From contig CABUUK010000020.1 of the NCBI GenBank assembly GCA_902494765.1, positions 1 to 31,840 on the forward strand: a stretch of DNA of 31,840 bases. Direction: 5' to 3'. A program made the position numbers and the translations under genes. Shown here piece after piece: positions 23,102-31,118 of this stretch. A model generated the notes under the pieces. The model did no database searches. It was not told the DNA's origin and saw only the letters and a list, made by a program, of their open reading frames with translations. Source of the stretch: an uncultured Collinsella sp. (GTDB lineage Bacteria; Actinomycetota; Coriobacteriia; Coriobacteriales; Coriobacteriaceae). Positions within the stretch are counted from its first letter, which is position 1. Every line of letters starts with the position of its first letter.

Positions 23102-25105
23102 ATGTCGAAGCAAGCGGTCGTTGGAATCTTGGCGCACGTCGATGCCGGCAAGACCACGTTGGCCGAGGTCATGCTGTTCAACGCGGGTCGCATTCGCAAG
23201 CGCGGCCGCGTGGACGATGGCGATTCGCATCTGGACACGAACGCGATCGAGCGCGAGCGTGGCATCACGATTTTTTCGTCGCAGGCCGTGCTCGACCACG
23301 GTGATACCCACGTCATGCTCGTGGATGCGCCCGGCCACGTCGATTTTTCGGCCGAGGCGGAGCGCACGCTGCGCGCGCTTGACTATGCGATTTTGGTTGT
23401 GGGTGCCAACGACGGCGTGCAGGGACACACCGAAACCCTGTGGCGCCTGCTTGCACGTTATGACATCCCGACATTCATCTTCATCAACAAAATCGATTTG
23501 GAGAATCCCGGCCGCGATGTTTTGCTGGCACAACTTGGGCAACGTCTCTCCGAGGGCTGCCTGGATGCCGGCGAACTGCTGGCGGGCGGGGCCGTTCAGG
23601 AGGACGCTGCCGCGTTAGACGAAGAAGCGCTCGAGGAGTTTCTTGAGGCGGGTGAGCTTTCCGTCGCGACGCTGTCGCGCATGGTTGCCGAGCGCAAGCT
23701 CTTTCCCTGTTTTGCCGGGTCGGCGCTCAAGGACCAAGGCGTGGACGAGTTGCTGGATGGCATATGCGCGCTGATGCGTGAACAGGCGTGGCTCCCGGAG
23801 TTTGCCGCGCGCGTCTATCGTGTCAGCCGCGGGGATCGCGGCGAGCGCTTGGCATGGGTTAAAGTAACCGGCGGCACACTGCATGCCAAGCAGATGATTG
23901 ACGGACGTTCCGGTGCCGAGGCATGGGAGCAAAAGGTCGATCAGGTACGCATCTATAACGGCGAGAAGTATGAGCTTGCCCAAGAAATTGCTGCTGGCGG
24001 TATTTGTGCCGTGACGGGTCTTGCGCACGTTCGCCCAGGGGACGCCCTGGGCGCGGAGCCTGCGGGCGATGCGCCCGTCATTGCGCCAGTCCTCACCTAT
24101 ACGGTGCTTCCGGGCGAACACGATGTCCATACGGTGTTCAAAGCGTTGACTGAGTTGGCGGACGAAGATCCCATGCTCGGCGTAAGCTGGAATACGCATC
24201 TTGAACAAATACATCTGCAGCTCATGGGAGCGGTGCAGCTCGAGGTCGTGCAGCGCGTGCTTGCCGATCGTTTTGGCCTTGCGGTCGAGTTTGAGCCCGG
24301 CGGCATTCTCTATAAGGAGACTATTTCGCAGCCGGTCGAGGGCGTGGGCCACTTTGAGCCACTGCGCCACTATGCCGAGGTGCATCTACGCCTGGAGCCG
24401 TTGCCAGCGGGTTCGGGCGTGCAGTTTGGCACCGTGACCTCGACCGACGAGCTCGATCTTAACTGGCAGCGTTTGGCGCTCACCAACGCCATGGAGCGCG
24501 ATCACCTGGGCGTGCTGACCGGCTCGCCCATCACCGATGCGCGCATTACGCTTACGGGCGGCCGTGCGCATGCCAAACACACCGAGGGCGGCGATTTTCG
24601 CCAGGCCACGTACCGCGCGATTCGCCAGGGGCTCATGCAGGCGCGTGAGGCTGGCGCGGCGGTGCTGTTGGAGCCGTGGTACCGCTTTGAGCTCGAGGTG
24701 CCGGGGGAGTGCGTGGGCCGGGCGCTCTCGGATGCCACGCGCATGGGTGCCGAGTACGAGCCGCCGACGATAACAGGCGACCGGGCGAAGCTTGCGGGTC
24801 GCGTGCCGGCATCCGAAGTGCAGGATTATGCGCTGGAGGTGGCTGCCTACACGAGCGGTCGCGGTCACCTGTACCTGGAGTTCGCCGGCTATTCGGCTTG
24901 CCATGATGCCGAGCGCGTAATCGAGACGGCCGCCTATGAGCCCGAGGCCGATCTGCCCAACACGCCCGACTCGGTCTTTTGCTCTCACGGCGCCGGTTAC
25001 ACGGTCAAATGGTACGACGTGCCCGCCGCGGCGCACGTAAAGATCGATCCCGCCACCTTCCGCCCCTGGCGAGCAGCAGACGCAGAGTTCTTCTGCCATA
25101 GGTGA
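23102..25105 (+). CDS. TetM-like translational GTPase (ribosomal protection family), resistance uncertain
   Basis: This 667-aa EF-G paralogue aligns throughout with TetM/TetO proteins, which remove tetracycline from the ribosome. G1 AHVDAGKTT (11-19), G2 RGIT (53-56), G3 DAPGH (75-79), G4 NKID (129-132) and G5-like SAL (207-209) are intact. Domain IV matches TetM around LLEPWYRFEL. In the loop where TetM has YSPVSTPADF, this protein has GRAHAKHTEGGDF (487-499), so the SPV tip that TetM uses to displace the drug is not conserved. This suggests a housekeeping or alternative ribosome-acting GTPase rather than a confirmed resistance gene. The start ATG follows GAGGAG; the frame is open to 23033. 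No mobile-element signs surround it. Confidence 0.8.
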   Translation: MSKQAVVGILAHVDAGKTTLAEVMLFNAGRIRKRGRVDDGDSHLDTNAIERERGITIFSSQAVLDHGDTHVMLVDAPGHVDFSAEAERTLRALDYAILVVGANDGVQGHTETLWRLLARYDIPTFIFINKIDLENPGRDVLLAQLGQRLSEGCLDAGELLAGGAVQEDAAALDEEALEEFLEAGELSVATLSRMVAERKLFPCFAGSALKDQGVDELLDGICALMREQAWLPEFAARVYRVSRGDRGERLAWVKVTGGTLHAKQMIDGRSGAEAWEQKVDQVRIYNGEKYELAQEIAAGGICAVTGLAHVRPGDALGAEPAGDAPVIAPVLTYTVLPGEHDVHTVFKALTELADEDPMLGVSWNTHLEQIHLQLMGAVQLEVVQRVLADRFGLAVEFEPGGILYKETISQPVEGVGHFEPLRHYAEVHLRLEPLPAGSGVQFGTVTSTDELDLNWQRLALTNAMERDHLGVLTGSPITDARITLTGGRAHAKHTEGGDFRQATYRAIRQGLMQAREAGAAVLLEPWYRFELEVPGECVGRALSDATRMGAEYEPPTITGDRAKLAGRVPASEVQDYALEVAAYTSGRGHLYLEFAGYSACHDAERVIETAAYEPEADLPNTPDSVFCSHGAGYTVKWYDVPAAAHVKIDPATFRPWRAADAEFFCHR

Positions 25106-25133
25106 TAGAAGGGCGGCCTCTTTGTCACCTGCT

Positions 25134-25164
25134 GTTGGTATAACTCGGTATAAGTTGGTATAAC
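25134..25164 (+). promoter_or_regulatory. Three helically phased GGTATAA boxes before the AAA ATPase gene
   Basis: GGTATAA occurs at 25137-25143, 25147-25153 and 25157-25163, exactly 10 bp apart. The first and third lie in identical GTTGGTATAAC (25134-25144, 25154-25164). They end 34 nt before the ATG and may include a TATAAC-type -10 box. They could be a repressor or activator array. Confidence 0.55.
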
Positions 25165-25198
25165 TATAGGCAGCGTTTGCCAATCCGAGGAGGCCGAC

Positions 25199-26317
25199 AT
25201 GAATCCAAATCCCTTTAAGCCAACGGCAGGCAAGCGGCCTCCGATGCTCATTGGTCGCGAGTCGGTCATCGAAGATTTCGAGGAAGGGCTCGATAACGGC
25301 GCCGGAGCGCCGGGCAGGCTCATGCTCATTACGGGAAACCGCGGCTGCGGCAAGACAGTTCTCCTGCGGGAGCTGCAACGTCTGGCCAGCGAGCGCGGAT
25401 GGGCGGTTGTCTCCGATTCCGCTTCGCTTGGCTTATGCGACCGCTTGGCCGACGCGCTTCGCTCGAATAGGCCCGTTGTGACGTCAATGGAATTCGGTTC
25501 GTCGTTTGGCCGGATGTCGGTCGAGGCGGCGCGAGCAAAGGGCGAAACGTTGCGAGGGCTGGTCAACGAGCGCCTCAAGAAGCTCGGTCCAGGCAAGGGC
25601 ATACTGTTTGCGATTGACGAGGCGCAATCTGCGTCTATCGAGGAACTAGCGGCTCTTGCCGTTCTCTATCAGCAGGTGCTCGGAGACCAGGATGCCACGG
25701 GATTGCCCGATAGCGACCAGCGCGGTCTTGCGCTGGTGTTCGCCGGCTTACCCAGTATGGTTGACGATCTGCTCGAAGAGCCGAGCGTGACGTTTTTGCG
25801 GCGTGCCCAGCAGCGTACGCTGGGGGCGATATCCTTGCCCAAGGTGCGTGATTCATATATCCAGACGGTCAAAGACGCTGGTCTTTACGTTGACGCGGAG
25901 ACGGCGGACCTTGCGGCACACAGGAGCATGGGGCATCCCTATATGGTTCAGCTGGTGGGCTATTACATGTGGCGCTCTGCTGTCCGGCGTGGCTCGCAAG
26001 TCATCGAAAGGCACGATGTCGAGGATGGCCATGCGGATGCCGTCTCCGAGTTCTACGAAGCGGTTGACGCGCCTCTATATTACGGGCTGCGCAGTCCACA
26101 GCGCCTTTTTATCGAGGCCATGGCGGTTGACGAGGACAAACCGACTCGCATGGCGGATATCATTGAGCGCTGCGATCGCACCCAGAGCTGGGCGAGCAAA
26201 TATCGCGCAAGCCTGATTCGCGAGCGCGTCATCGAGGCTGCCGGATACGGCCTCGTCCGATTTACCGTGCCCATGCTGGGCGCGTACATTCGCGATCGAG
26301 TTTTATGGCATGAGTAG
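25199..26317 (+). CDS. AAA ATPase with winged-helix C-terminus (Orc1/Cdc6-like)
   Basis: This 372-aa protein has an N-terminal AAA module: LIGRES (17-22, family box II), Walker A GNRGCGKT (46-53), Walker B LFAIDEAQ (136-143), and a sensor-1-like strand LALVFAGLPS (about 176). The remaining 170 aa are helical with a C-terminal winged-helix-like end (RASLIRERVIEAAGYGLVRFTVPMLGAYIRDR). It resembles Orc1/Cdc6-like ATPases found as single chromosomal genes in Actinobacteria with no assigned role. GAGGAGG precedes the ATG. The UvrA-like gene starts within its last 8 bp, so they form one translationally coupled unit. Regulation probably involves the phased boxes upstream. Confidence 0.78.
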   Translation: MNPNPFKPTAGKRPPMLIGRESVIEDFEEGLDNGAGAPGRLMLITGNRGCGKTVLLRELQRLASERGWAVVSDSASLGLCDRLADALRSNRPVVTSMEFGSSFGRMSVEAARAKGETLRGLVNERLKKLGPGKGILFAIDEAQSASIEELAALAVLYQQVLGDQDATGLPDSDQRGLALVFAGLPSMVDDLLEEPSVTFLRRAQQRTLGAISLPKVRDSYIQTVKDAGLYVDAETADLAAHRSMGHPYMVQLVGYYMWRSAVRRGSQVIERHDVEDGHADAVSEFYEAVDAPLYYGLRSPQRLFIEAMAVDEDKPTRMADIIERCDRTQSWASKYRASLIRERVIEAAGYGLVRFTVPMLGAYIRDRVLWHE

Positions 26318-28823
26318 GGTGATAAAGGTGACGGAACAGAAGATGAGCCCGCAGGCTATCGAGGTGCGTGGCGCGCGTGTACACAACCTCAAGGACATCG
26401 ATATCGATATTCCGCTGGGAAAGCTCGTGGGTATTGCCGGCGTGTCGGGTTCGGGCAAGAGCTCGCTGGCGCTGGGGGTTCTTTATGCCGAGGGCTCGCG
26501 CCGCTACTTGGAGGCGCTCAGCACCTATACCCGCCGTCGCCTGACGCAGGCCGAGCACGCCCAAGTGGACGAGGTGCTGCACGTGCCGGCGGCGCTCGCA
26601 TTGCATCAGCGCCCCAGCGTGCCGGGCGTGCGCTCGACCTTTGGTACCATGACCGAGCTCAACAATAGTCTGCGTCTGCTCTTTAGCCGTTGCGCCCATC
26701 ATGTGTGCCCGCGCTGCGGGGCGCGTGTGGAGCCGAGCCTTAACGTTGCCGCAGGCCTGTCGCTCACGTGTCCGACATGCGGCCGCGAGTTCTACGCGCC
26801 GAGTGCCGAGGACCTTGCCTTTAACAGTGGCGGTGCGTGTCCCACCTGCGGCGGCACCGGTGTCATGCGCGAGGTGGACGAGGCGAGCTTGGTACCCGAC
26901 GAGTCAAAGACTATCAACGAGGGCGCGGTGCTTCCTTGGGGCACGCTCATGTGGGATCTGATGAAGCAGGTGGCCGGCGAGATGGGCGTGCGCACCGACG
27001 TGCCGTTTAACCAGCTCACGCCTCAAGAGCGCGACATCGTGTTTCATGGTCCGGCGGTTAAGAAGCACATCCTCTACGTGCCCAAAAACGGCGAGGGCGC
27101 TACGCCACTCGACTTTACCTATTACAACGCCGTCTATACCGTCGAGAATGCGCTCGCCAAGGTCAAGGACGATAAGGGCTTAAAACGCGTTGCGCGCTTT
27201 TTGCGCGAGGGCCCATGCCGCGATTGCGGCGGCACGCGTCTCTCCGAGGCTGCGCGCCAGCCCCAGGTGCGCGGTATCAATCTGGCGCAGGCGGCGGCTA
27301 TGACGCTGGGCGAGGCGATTGAGTGGGTGCGCGGGGTGCCCGCATTCTTGCCGCCCGAGATGCGGCCCATGGCGACGGATATCTGCGATTCGTTTTTGAG
27401 CGCGGCCCGTCGTCTGGTCGACTTGGGTCTCGATTACCTTTCACTCGACCGCGCCGGCGCCACGCTTTCCACGGGTGAGCGCCAACGCGTGCAGCTTGCT
27501 CGCGTGGTGCGTAACCGATCGACAGGCGTGCTTTATGTGCTGGACGAGCCTTCGATCGGCTTGCATCCTGCCAATGTCGACGGCCTGGTAGGCGTGATGC
27601 GAGATCTGGTGGATGACGGTAACACCGTGGTTGTTGTCGACCACGATACGCGCGTACTGGCGGATGCCGACTATCTGGTCGAGATGGGTCCCGTTGCCGG
27701 AGCAGGCGGCGGCAATGTGATCGCCGCTGGTACGGTAGACGAGGTCGAGCAATCGCAGGGCAGTCGCATCGCGCCGTTTTTGCGCTCAGAGTCCAAGCGC
27801 TTGCGCCCGCAGGTGACTGATGAGGAAATGTTCGACCAGGGCCATATCCGCATGGCAACCGAGGCCATCCATACCGTCAAACCGCTCGAAGTCGATATCC
27901 CGCGCGGCCGCCTTGTCGCGGTGACGGGCGTTTCGGGTTCGGGCAAGACGACGTTGGTGCTCGAGACGCTCATCCCGGCGCTCAAGGCGCAGGCAGCCGG
28001 CGAACGCTTGCCGGGGCACGTGCGTTGGGTCGATGCCGAGGGCATTGCACGTGCCAACCTGATTGACGCCACGCCCATCGGTGCCAACGTGCGCTCGACG
28101 GTAGCGACCTATGCTGATATCCATGACGAGCTGCGTCGCGCCTTCGCCCGCACGCCCGAGGCCAAGGCAGCCGGCTACAAGGCAGGCGCCTTTAGCTACA
28201 ACACTGGCGCCTTGCGCTGCCCTACGTGCGATGGCACAGGATCGATATCACTCGATGTGCAGTTTTTGCCCGACGTCGAGATCGTCTGCCCGGCATGTCG
28301 CGGCTCACGTTATGCAGACGCGGCTTCGCATATCCATCGCGAGGGCAAGGACGGGAGTCTGCTTACGTTGCCGCAGCTCATGGACATGAGTGTGGACGAG
28401 GCCATCGACGCCACACTGGGACTCAAGAAAGTCCAGGCGCGCTTGCAGACCTTGCACGACCTGGGCTTGGGTTATCTCACGCTCGGTGAGCCCACGCCGG
28501 CGCTCTCGGGCGGCGAGGCGCAGCGTCTTAAGCTTGCGAGCGAGATGGGACGCGTGCAGGACGATGCCGTATTCGTGTTCGACGAGCCCACGATCGGCCT
28601 GCATCCGCTCGATGTTCAGGTGTTGCTGAGTGTGTTTGACGGCCTCGTTGCCAAGGGCGCCACGGTTATCGTGATCGAACACGATCTCGACCTTATCCGA
28701 AATGCCGATTATGTGATCGATATGGGCCCGGGCGGTGGCGATGCGGGCGGGCGAGTCGTCTGTGCCGGCACGCCGACGGATATCGTCGCTTGCTCCAAGA
28801 GCATTACCGGTCGCTACCTATAA
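26310..28823 (+). CDS. Short UvrA-like ABC protein (UvrA2 type)
   Basis: This 837-aa protein has the double ABC design of UvrA: Walker A GVSGSGKS (44-51), signature LSTGERQR (386-393), Walker B LYVLDEPSIGLHP (408-420), second Walker A GVSGSGKT (540-547), zinc finger CPTC...CPAC (637-663), LSGGEAQRLKLA (732-743) and VFVFDEPTIGLHP (754-766). Between 133 and 160 lie CPRC/CPTC, and the following region is much shorter than in UvrA (about 940 aa), so most of the UvrB-binding domain appears missing. UvrA2-type proteins and drug-linked relatives such as DrrC act on DNA lesions or drug-bound DNA without UvrB. The start overlaps the AAA gene by 8 bp; alternatives are GTG 26331 and ATG 26343, nearer the family's usual start. 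No canonical ribosome site precedes 26310. Confidence 0.85.
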   Translation: MSRVIKVTEQKMSPQAIEVRGARVHNLKDIDIDIPLGKLVGIAGVSGSGKSSLALGVLYAEGSRRYLEALSTYTRRRLTQAEHAQVDEVLHVPAALALHQRPSVPGVRSTFGTMTELNNSLRLLFSRCAHHVCPRCGARVEPSLNVAAGLSLTCPTCGREFYAPSAEDLAFNSGGACPTCGGTGVMREVDEASLVPDESKTINEGAVLPWGTLMWDLMKQVAGEMGVRTDVPFNQLTPQERDIVFHGPAVKKHILYVPKNGEGATPLDFTYYNAVYTVENALAKVKDDKGLKRVARFLREGPCRDCGGTRLSEAARQPQVRGINLAQAAAMTLGEAIEWVRGVPAFLPPEMRPMATDICDSFLSAARRLVDLGLDYLSLDRAGATLSTGERQRVQLARVVRNRSTGVLYVLDEPSIGLHPANVDGLVGVMRDLVDDGNTVVVVDHDTRVLADADYLVEMGPVAGAGGGNVIAAGTVDEVEQSQGSRIAPFLRSESKRLRPQVTDEEMFDQGHIRMATEAIHTVKPLEVDIPRGRLVAVTGVSGSGKTTLVLETLIPALKAQAAGERLPGHVRWVDAEGIARANLIDATPIGANVRSTVATYADIHDELRRAFARTPEAKAAGYKAGAFSYNTGALRCPTCDGTGSISLDVQFLPDVEIVCPACRGSRYADAASHIHREGKDGSLLTLPQLMDMSVDEAIDATLGLKKVQARLQTLHDLGLGYLTLGEPTPALSGGEAQRLKLASEMGRVQDDAVFVFDEPTIGLHPLDVQVLLSVFDGLVAKGATVIVIEHDLDLIRNADYVIDMGPGGGDAGGRVVCAGTPTDIVACSKSITGRYL

Positions 28824-28825
28824 CC

Positions 28826-28860
28826 GAATGTGATAAAGGGACTGTCCCTTTGTTACATTC
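28826..28860. terminator. Hairpin between the convergent UvrA-like and trmL genes
   Basis: Arms 28826-28841 and 28845-28860 pair at 14 of 16 positions around CTG, with core AAAGGGACTGTCCCTTT. The trmL stop (TAA) lies inside the right arm. There is no T-run; it may be a REP-type element serving as a terminator. Confidence 0.5.
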
Positions 28861-29452
28861 CCGGAAAGCCTGTTTGGCGCAGGGCCTCGTAGAGGACGAT
28901 GGCGGCGCTGTTGGAGAGGTTGAGTGCACTGATGCGGTAGTCGTCCGGGTTGACGAAGTTGCCGCAGATGTCCTGTTGAAGGATGGCCTCGTGGCTGTCC
29001 TCGGTATGCCCGAGTGATTCCTCGTGGGCTTCCCATGCCTCGGCGTTATCGAGTGAGTCACAATCGCGCAGCATCGGGATGCGCTCGCAGCGCTCGGGCG
29101 CCGCGGCAAGCAGTGGCTCGGGAATGCCCGAGCTCTCGCTGCCAAAGACCAGGTAGTCGCCATCGCGGTAGGTACTCTGCGCATAGGTTCGGCGCGCCTT
29201 TTTGGTCAGCAGATGCAGGCGCTCGTCGGCGGGGGAGAGGCCGTTGCGCGCAAGGAAATCCTCCCAGCCGGCATAGGTCGCCACGTCCAAGTTTTGCCAG
29301 TAGCCCAGACCGGCGCGACGTACCGTCTTGTCATCGAGCGAAAAGGCCAGTGGCTCCACCAGATGCAGATGGGCGCCGGTGACCACGCAGGTACGGCCGA
29401 TATTGCCCGTATTGGCCGGAATCTCGGGTGCATACAGCACGATATTGAACAT
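28853..29452 (-). CDS. trmL: tRNA (cytidine34-2'-O)-methyltransferase TrmL-like, with insertion
   Basis: This 199-aa SPOUT protein has the TrmL motifs PANTGNIGRTC (12-22), DYLVFGSESSGIPEPLL (about 99-114) and ALNLSNSAAIVLYEALRQ (176-193). TrmL methylates the wobble 2'-O of certain leucine tRNAs. E. coli TrmL has 157 aa; the extra length is mainly an insertion of about 35-45 acidic residues (about 128-174, with LRDCDSLDNAEAWEAHEESL) between the GSESSG region and the final NLSN motif, which form the knot and cofactor site. The start ATG (29452) follows AAGGAG; an upstream-open frame is not supported. The terminator of the CobW gene lies just upstream. Confidence 0.85.
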   Translation of the reverse strand: MFNIVLYAPEIPANTGNIGRTCVVTGAHLHLVEPLAFSLDDKTVRRAGLGYWQNLDVATYAGWEDFLARNGLSPADERLHLLTKKARRTYAQSTYRDGDYLVFGSESSGIPEPLLAAAPERCERIPMLRDCDSLDNAEAWEAHEESLGHTEDSHEAILQQDICGNFVNPDDYRISALNLSNSAAIVLYEALRQTGFPGM

Positions 29453-29472
29453 GAATCTCCTTGGCTCAGAAC

Positions 29473-29507
29473 GAAAAACCACCACGAAGGGTACCTTCGT
29501 GGTGGTT
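29473..29507 (-). terminator. Terminator of the CobW-family gene
   Basis: A perfect 14-bp stem (29477-29490 with 29494-29507) around GTA is followed, on the minus strand, by TTTTT. Leftward orientation fits the CobW-family gene at 29548-30678. It may also block read-through into trmL. Confidence 0.85.
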
Positions 29508-29547
29508 AGGCGGTTACGTGGGCGGAAAAATGCCCGCTTGGATAAAC

Positions 29548-30678
29548 CTAGGCGCGGTGCCAGTCGGTCAGGCAGGCATCGAGGGAGGCGATGAGCGCAT
29601 CCTTGTCCATGTGACGGCCAATGATGCACAGGCTCGTCATGCGGTCGCCCGTCTCGTCGTCCCAAATCTGCATGATCTCGGGGTTCTCGTCGATGATCTT
29701 CTGCTTCTCGCCCTCGGGCGCCGAATCGACAAACAGGCCGTTCTCCATCAGGCGCATCTGGTGGCCGGCCTGCTCAAACATGTAGCACATGTCCGGATCG
29801 CCGGTCTGCCACAGCGGACCCTTGACGCGGATGACCTCGTCGGGCCACTCCTGCTCAACAAAATCGGTGAACTTCTGCAGGTCAAACGGCTTGCGGCGCG
29901 AGTACACAAAGGTCTCGATGTCGTACTCGAGCACCTCGGGGTCGTCGTGCTCCTCGGGATGCTCCATGGCCTCGATCCAGGCGGCGGAGTTGTAGGCGCG
30001 CATAAAGTCGAAGCGGTCGGTATCGAGCAGCTCCTCCATGGGGACCTCGCCGTTTTGGGCCTCGACAATTACGGCGTCTTTCTGCAGGCTGCGCACGATG
30101 GCCTTGAGCTCGGCAATCTGCTCAGGCGTCACGGTGTCGGTCTTGTTGAGGATCAGCGTGGAGCAGAACTCGATCTGCTGGATGAGCAGGCTCTCGATGT
30201 CGTCCTCGTCGATATCCTCGGCCAGCAGGTCGCGACCGCCGTTGAACTCGTCGTACATGCGGGCGCAGTCGACCACAGCCACGATGTTGTCGAGCGCGAG
30301 CTTGGGCTCGCCGCCCACCTTAGCCTCATCGCAGAAGCTCGAGATGGTGTAGGCGATGGGGATGGGCTCGCAAATGCCCGATGCCTCGATGATGATGTAG
30401 TCGAAGTTGCCCGAATCGGCGATGCCCTGCAGCTGGTTGGCCAGGTCATCCGAAAGCGTGCAGCAGATGCAGCCGTTGGTGAGCGGGATGAGGTCGTCGG
30501 TCTCGGAAAGGCCGCCGTCGGCGATGAGGCTGGCATCGACGTTGATCTCGCCGATATCGTTGACGATCACGGCGGCGCGGATGCCGCCGTCGTTAGCGAG
30601 GATGTGGTTGAGCAGCGTGGTCTTGCCGGCACCGAGGTATCCGGTAAGCATGATGATCTTCACGGGTTTGTTGGGCAT
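29548..30678 (-). CDS. CobW/COG0523 G3E-family metallochaperone GTPase
   Basis: This 376-aa protein has the P-loop GYLGAGKTT (13-21), the metal-binding CxCC motif (Cys70, Cys72, Cys73 in NGCICCTL), and the G4 motif NKTD. The C-terminal CobW_C domain follows (about 265-375). COG0523 proteins are GTPases that deliver or insert metals such as zinc, cobalt or nickel; without a metal-linked neighbour the metal here is unknown. AAAGGAGG lies 4 nt before the ATG at 30678; an ATG at 30699 lies upstream of that site. The gene appears monocistronic, ending at a strong terminator. Confidence 0.9.
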   Translation of the reverse strand: MPNKPVKIIMLTGYLGAGKTTLLNHILANDGGIRAAVIVNDIGEINVDASLIADGGLSETDDLIPLTNGCICCTLSDDLANQLQGIADSGNFDYIIIEASGICEPIPIAYTISSFCDEAKVGGEPKLALDNIVAVVDCARMYDEFNGGRDLLAEDIDEDDIESLLIQQIEFCSTLILNKTDTVTPEQIAELKAIVRSLQKDAVIVEAQNGEVPMEELLDTDRFDFMRAYNSAAWIEAMEHPEEHDDPEVLEYDIETFVYSRRKPFDLQKFTDFVEQEWPDEVIRVKGPLWQTGDPDMCYMFEQAGHQMRLMENGLFVDSAPEGEKQKIIDENPEIMQIWDDETGDRMTSLCIIGRHMDKDALIASLDACLTDWHRA

Positions 30679-30764
30679 GTGCCCTCCTTTGTTAGACATG
30701 GCTTACAGTTGAATCATATGCCAAACGCCTGCTCTTATACCCACGCGCTGGCAAATAACACAGG

Positions 30765-31106
30765 CTACTCCCAGGCTCCCCATACATCGGGGCAATAACC
30801 GACGGTGGCCTTTTTGCCGTTGCGCACGATGGGCTCGGCTAGAACCTGCTGGTTCTCGAGCAGCTTGTCGAAGCGCTGGCTAGGGGTGAGGTGCTGGATG
30901 AGCGCGAGCATCTCCTCGTCCTTGGCCTTGGGGTTGAGCAGCTTGTCGATGCCGCCGACCGCCTGCATCACGCTCGTGAGCTCGCCCTTGCTCATCTCCT
31001 TTTCCTTAAGGTCGATAAACTGCACCTTAATGCGGCGCTCCTTAAAATAGCGCTGGGCCTTCTTGGTATCGAACGACTTCTTAGTCCCGAAGATTTGAAT
31101 ATTCAT
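30765..31106 (-). CDS. ArsC/Spx/YffB-like protein lacking the catalytic cysteine
   Basis: This 113-aa protein has the ArsC/Spx thioredoxin-like fold: beta1 MNIQIFG, then a helix where family members carry the active-site Cys, then FIDLKEKEMSKGELTSVM, a LLNPKAKDE region, and RFDKLLENQQVLAEPIVRNGKKATVGYCPDVW. At the catalytic position the sequence reads GTKKSFDTKKA; the codon is TCG (Ser), so no N-terminal cysteine is present, and the only Cys is near the C-terminus. It is unlikely to be an active arsenate reductase and may be structural, regulatory or degraded. It ends 30 nt short of no clear terminator; the FMN reductase gene lies 12 bp upstream. Confidence 0.82.
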   Translation of the reverse strand: MNIQIFGTKKSFDTKKAQRYFKERRIKVQFIDLKEKEMSKGELTSVMQAVGGIDKLLNPKAKDEEMLALIQHLTPSQRFDKLLENQQVLAEPIVRNGKKATVGYCPDVWGAWE

Positions 31107-31118
31107 GGCCCCGCCGCT

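Noticed and set aside
23102..25105. Mobile tetracycline resistance island
   Set aside because: No integrase, transposase, relaxase or composition change surrounds the gene, and its key loop differs from TetM.
29461..30798. Long plus-strand open frame opposite the CobW gene
   Set aside because: Composition is that of a codon-shadow frame; the minus-strand CobW protein has all family motifs.
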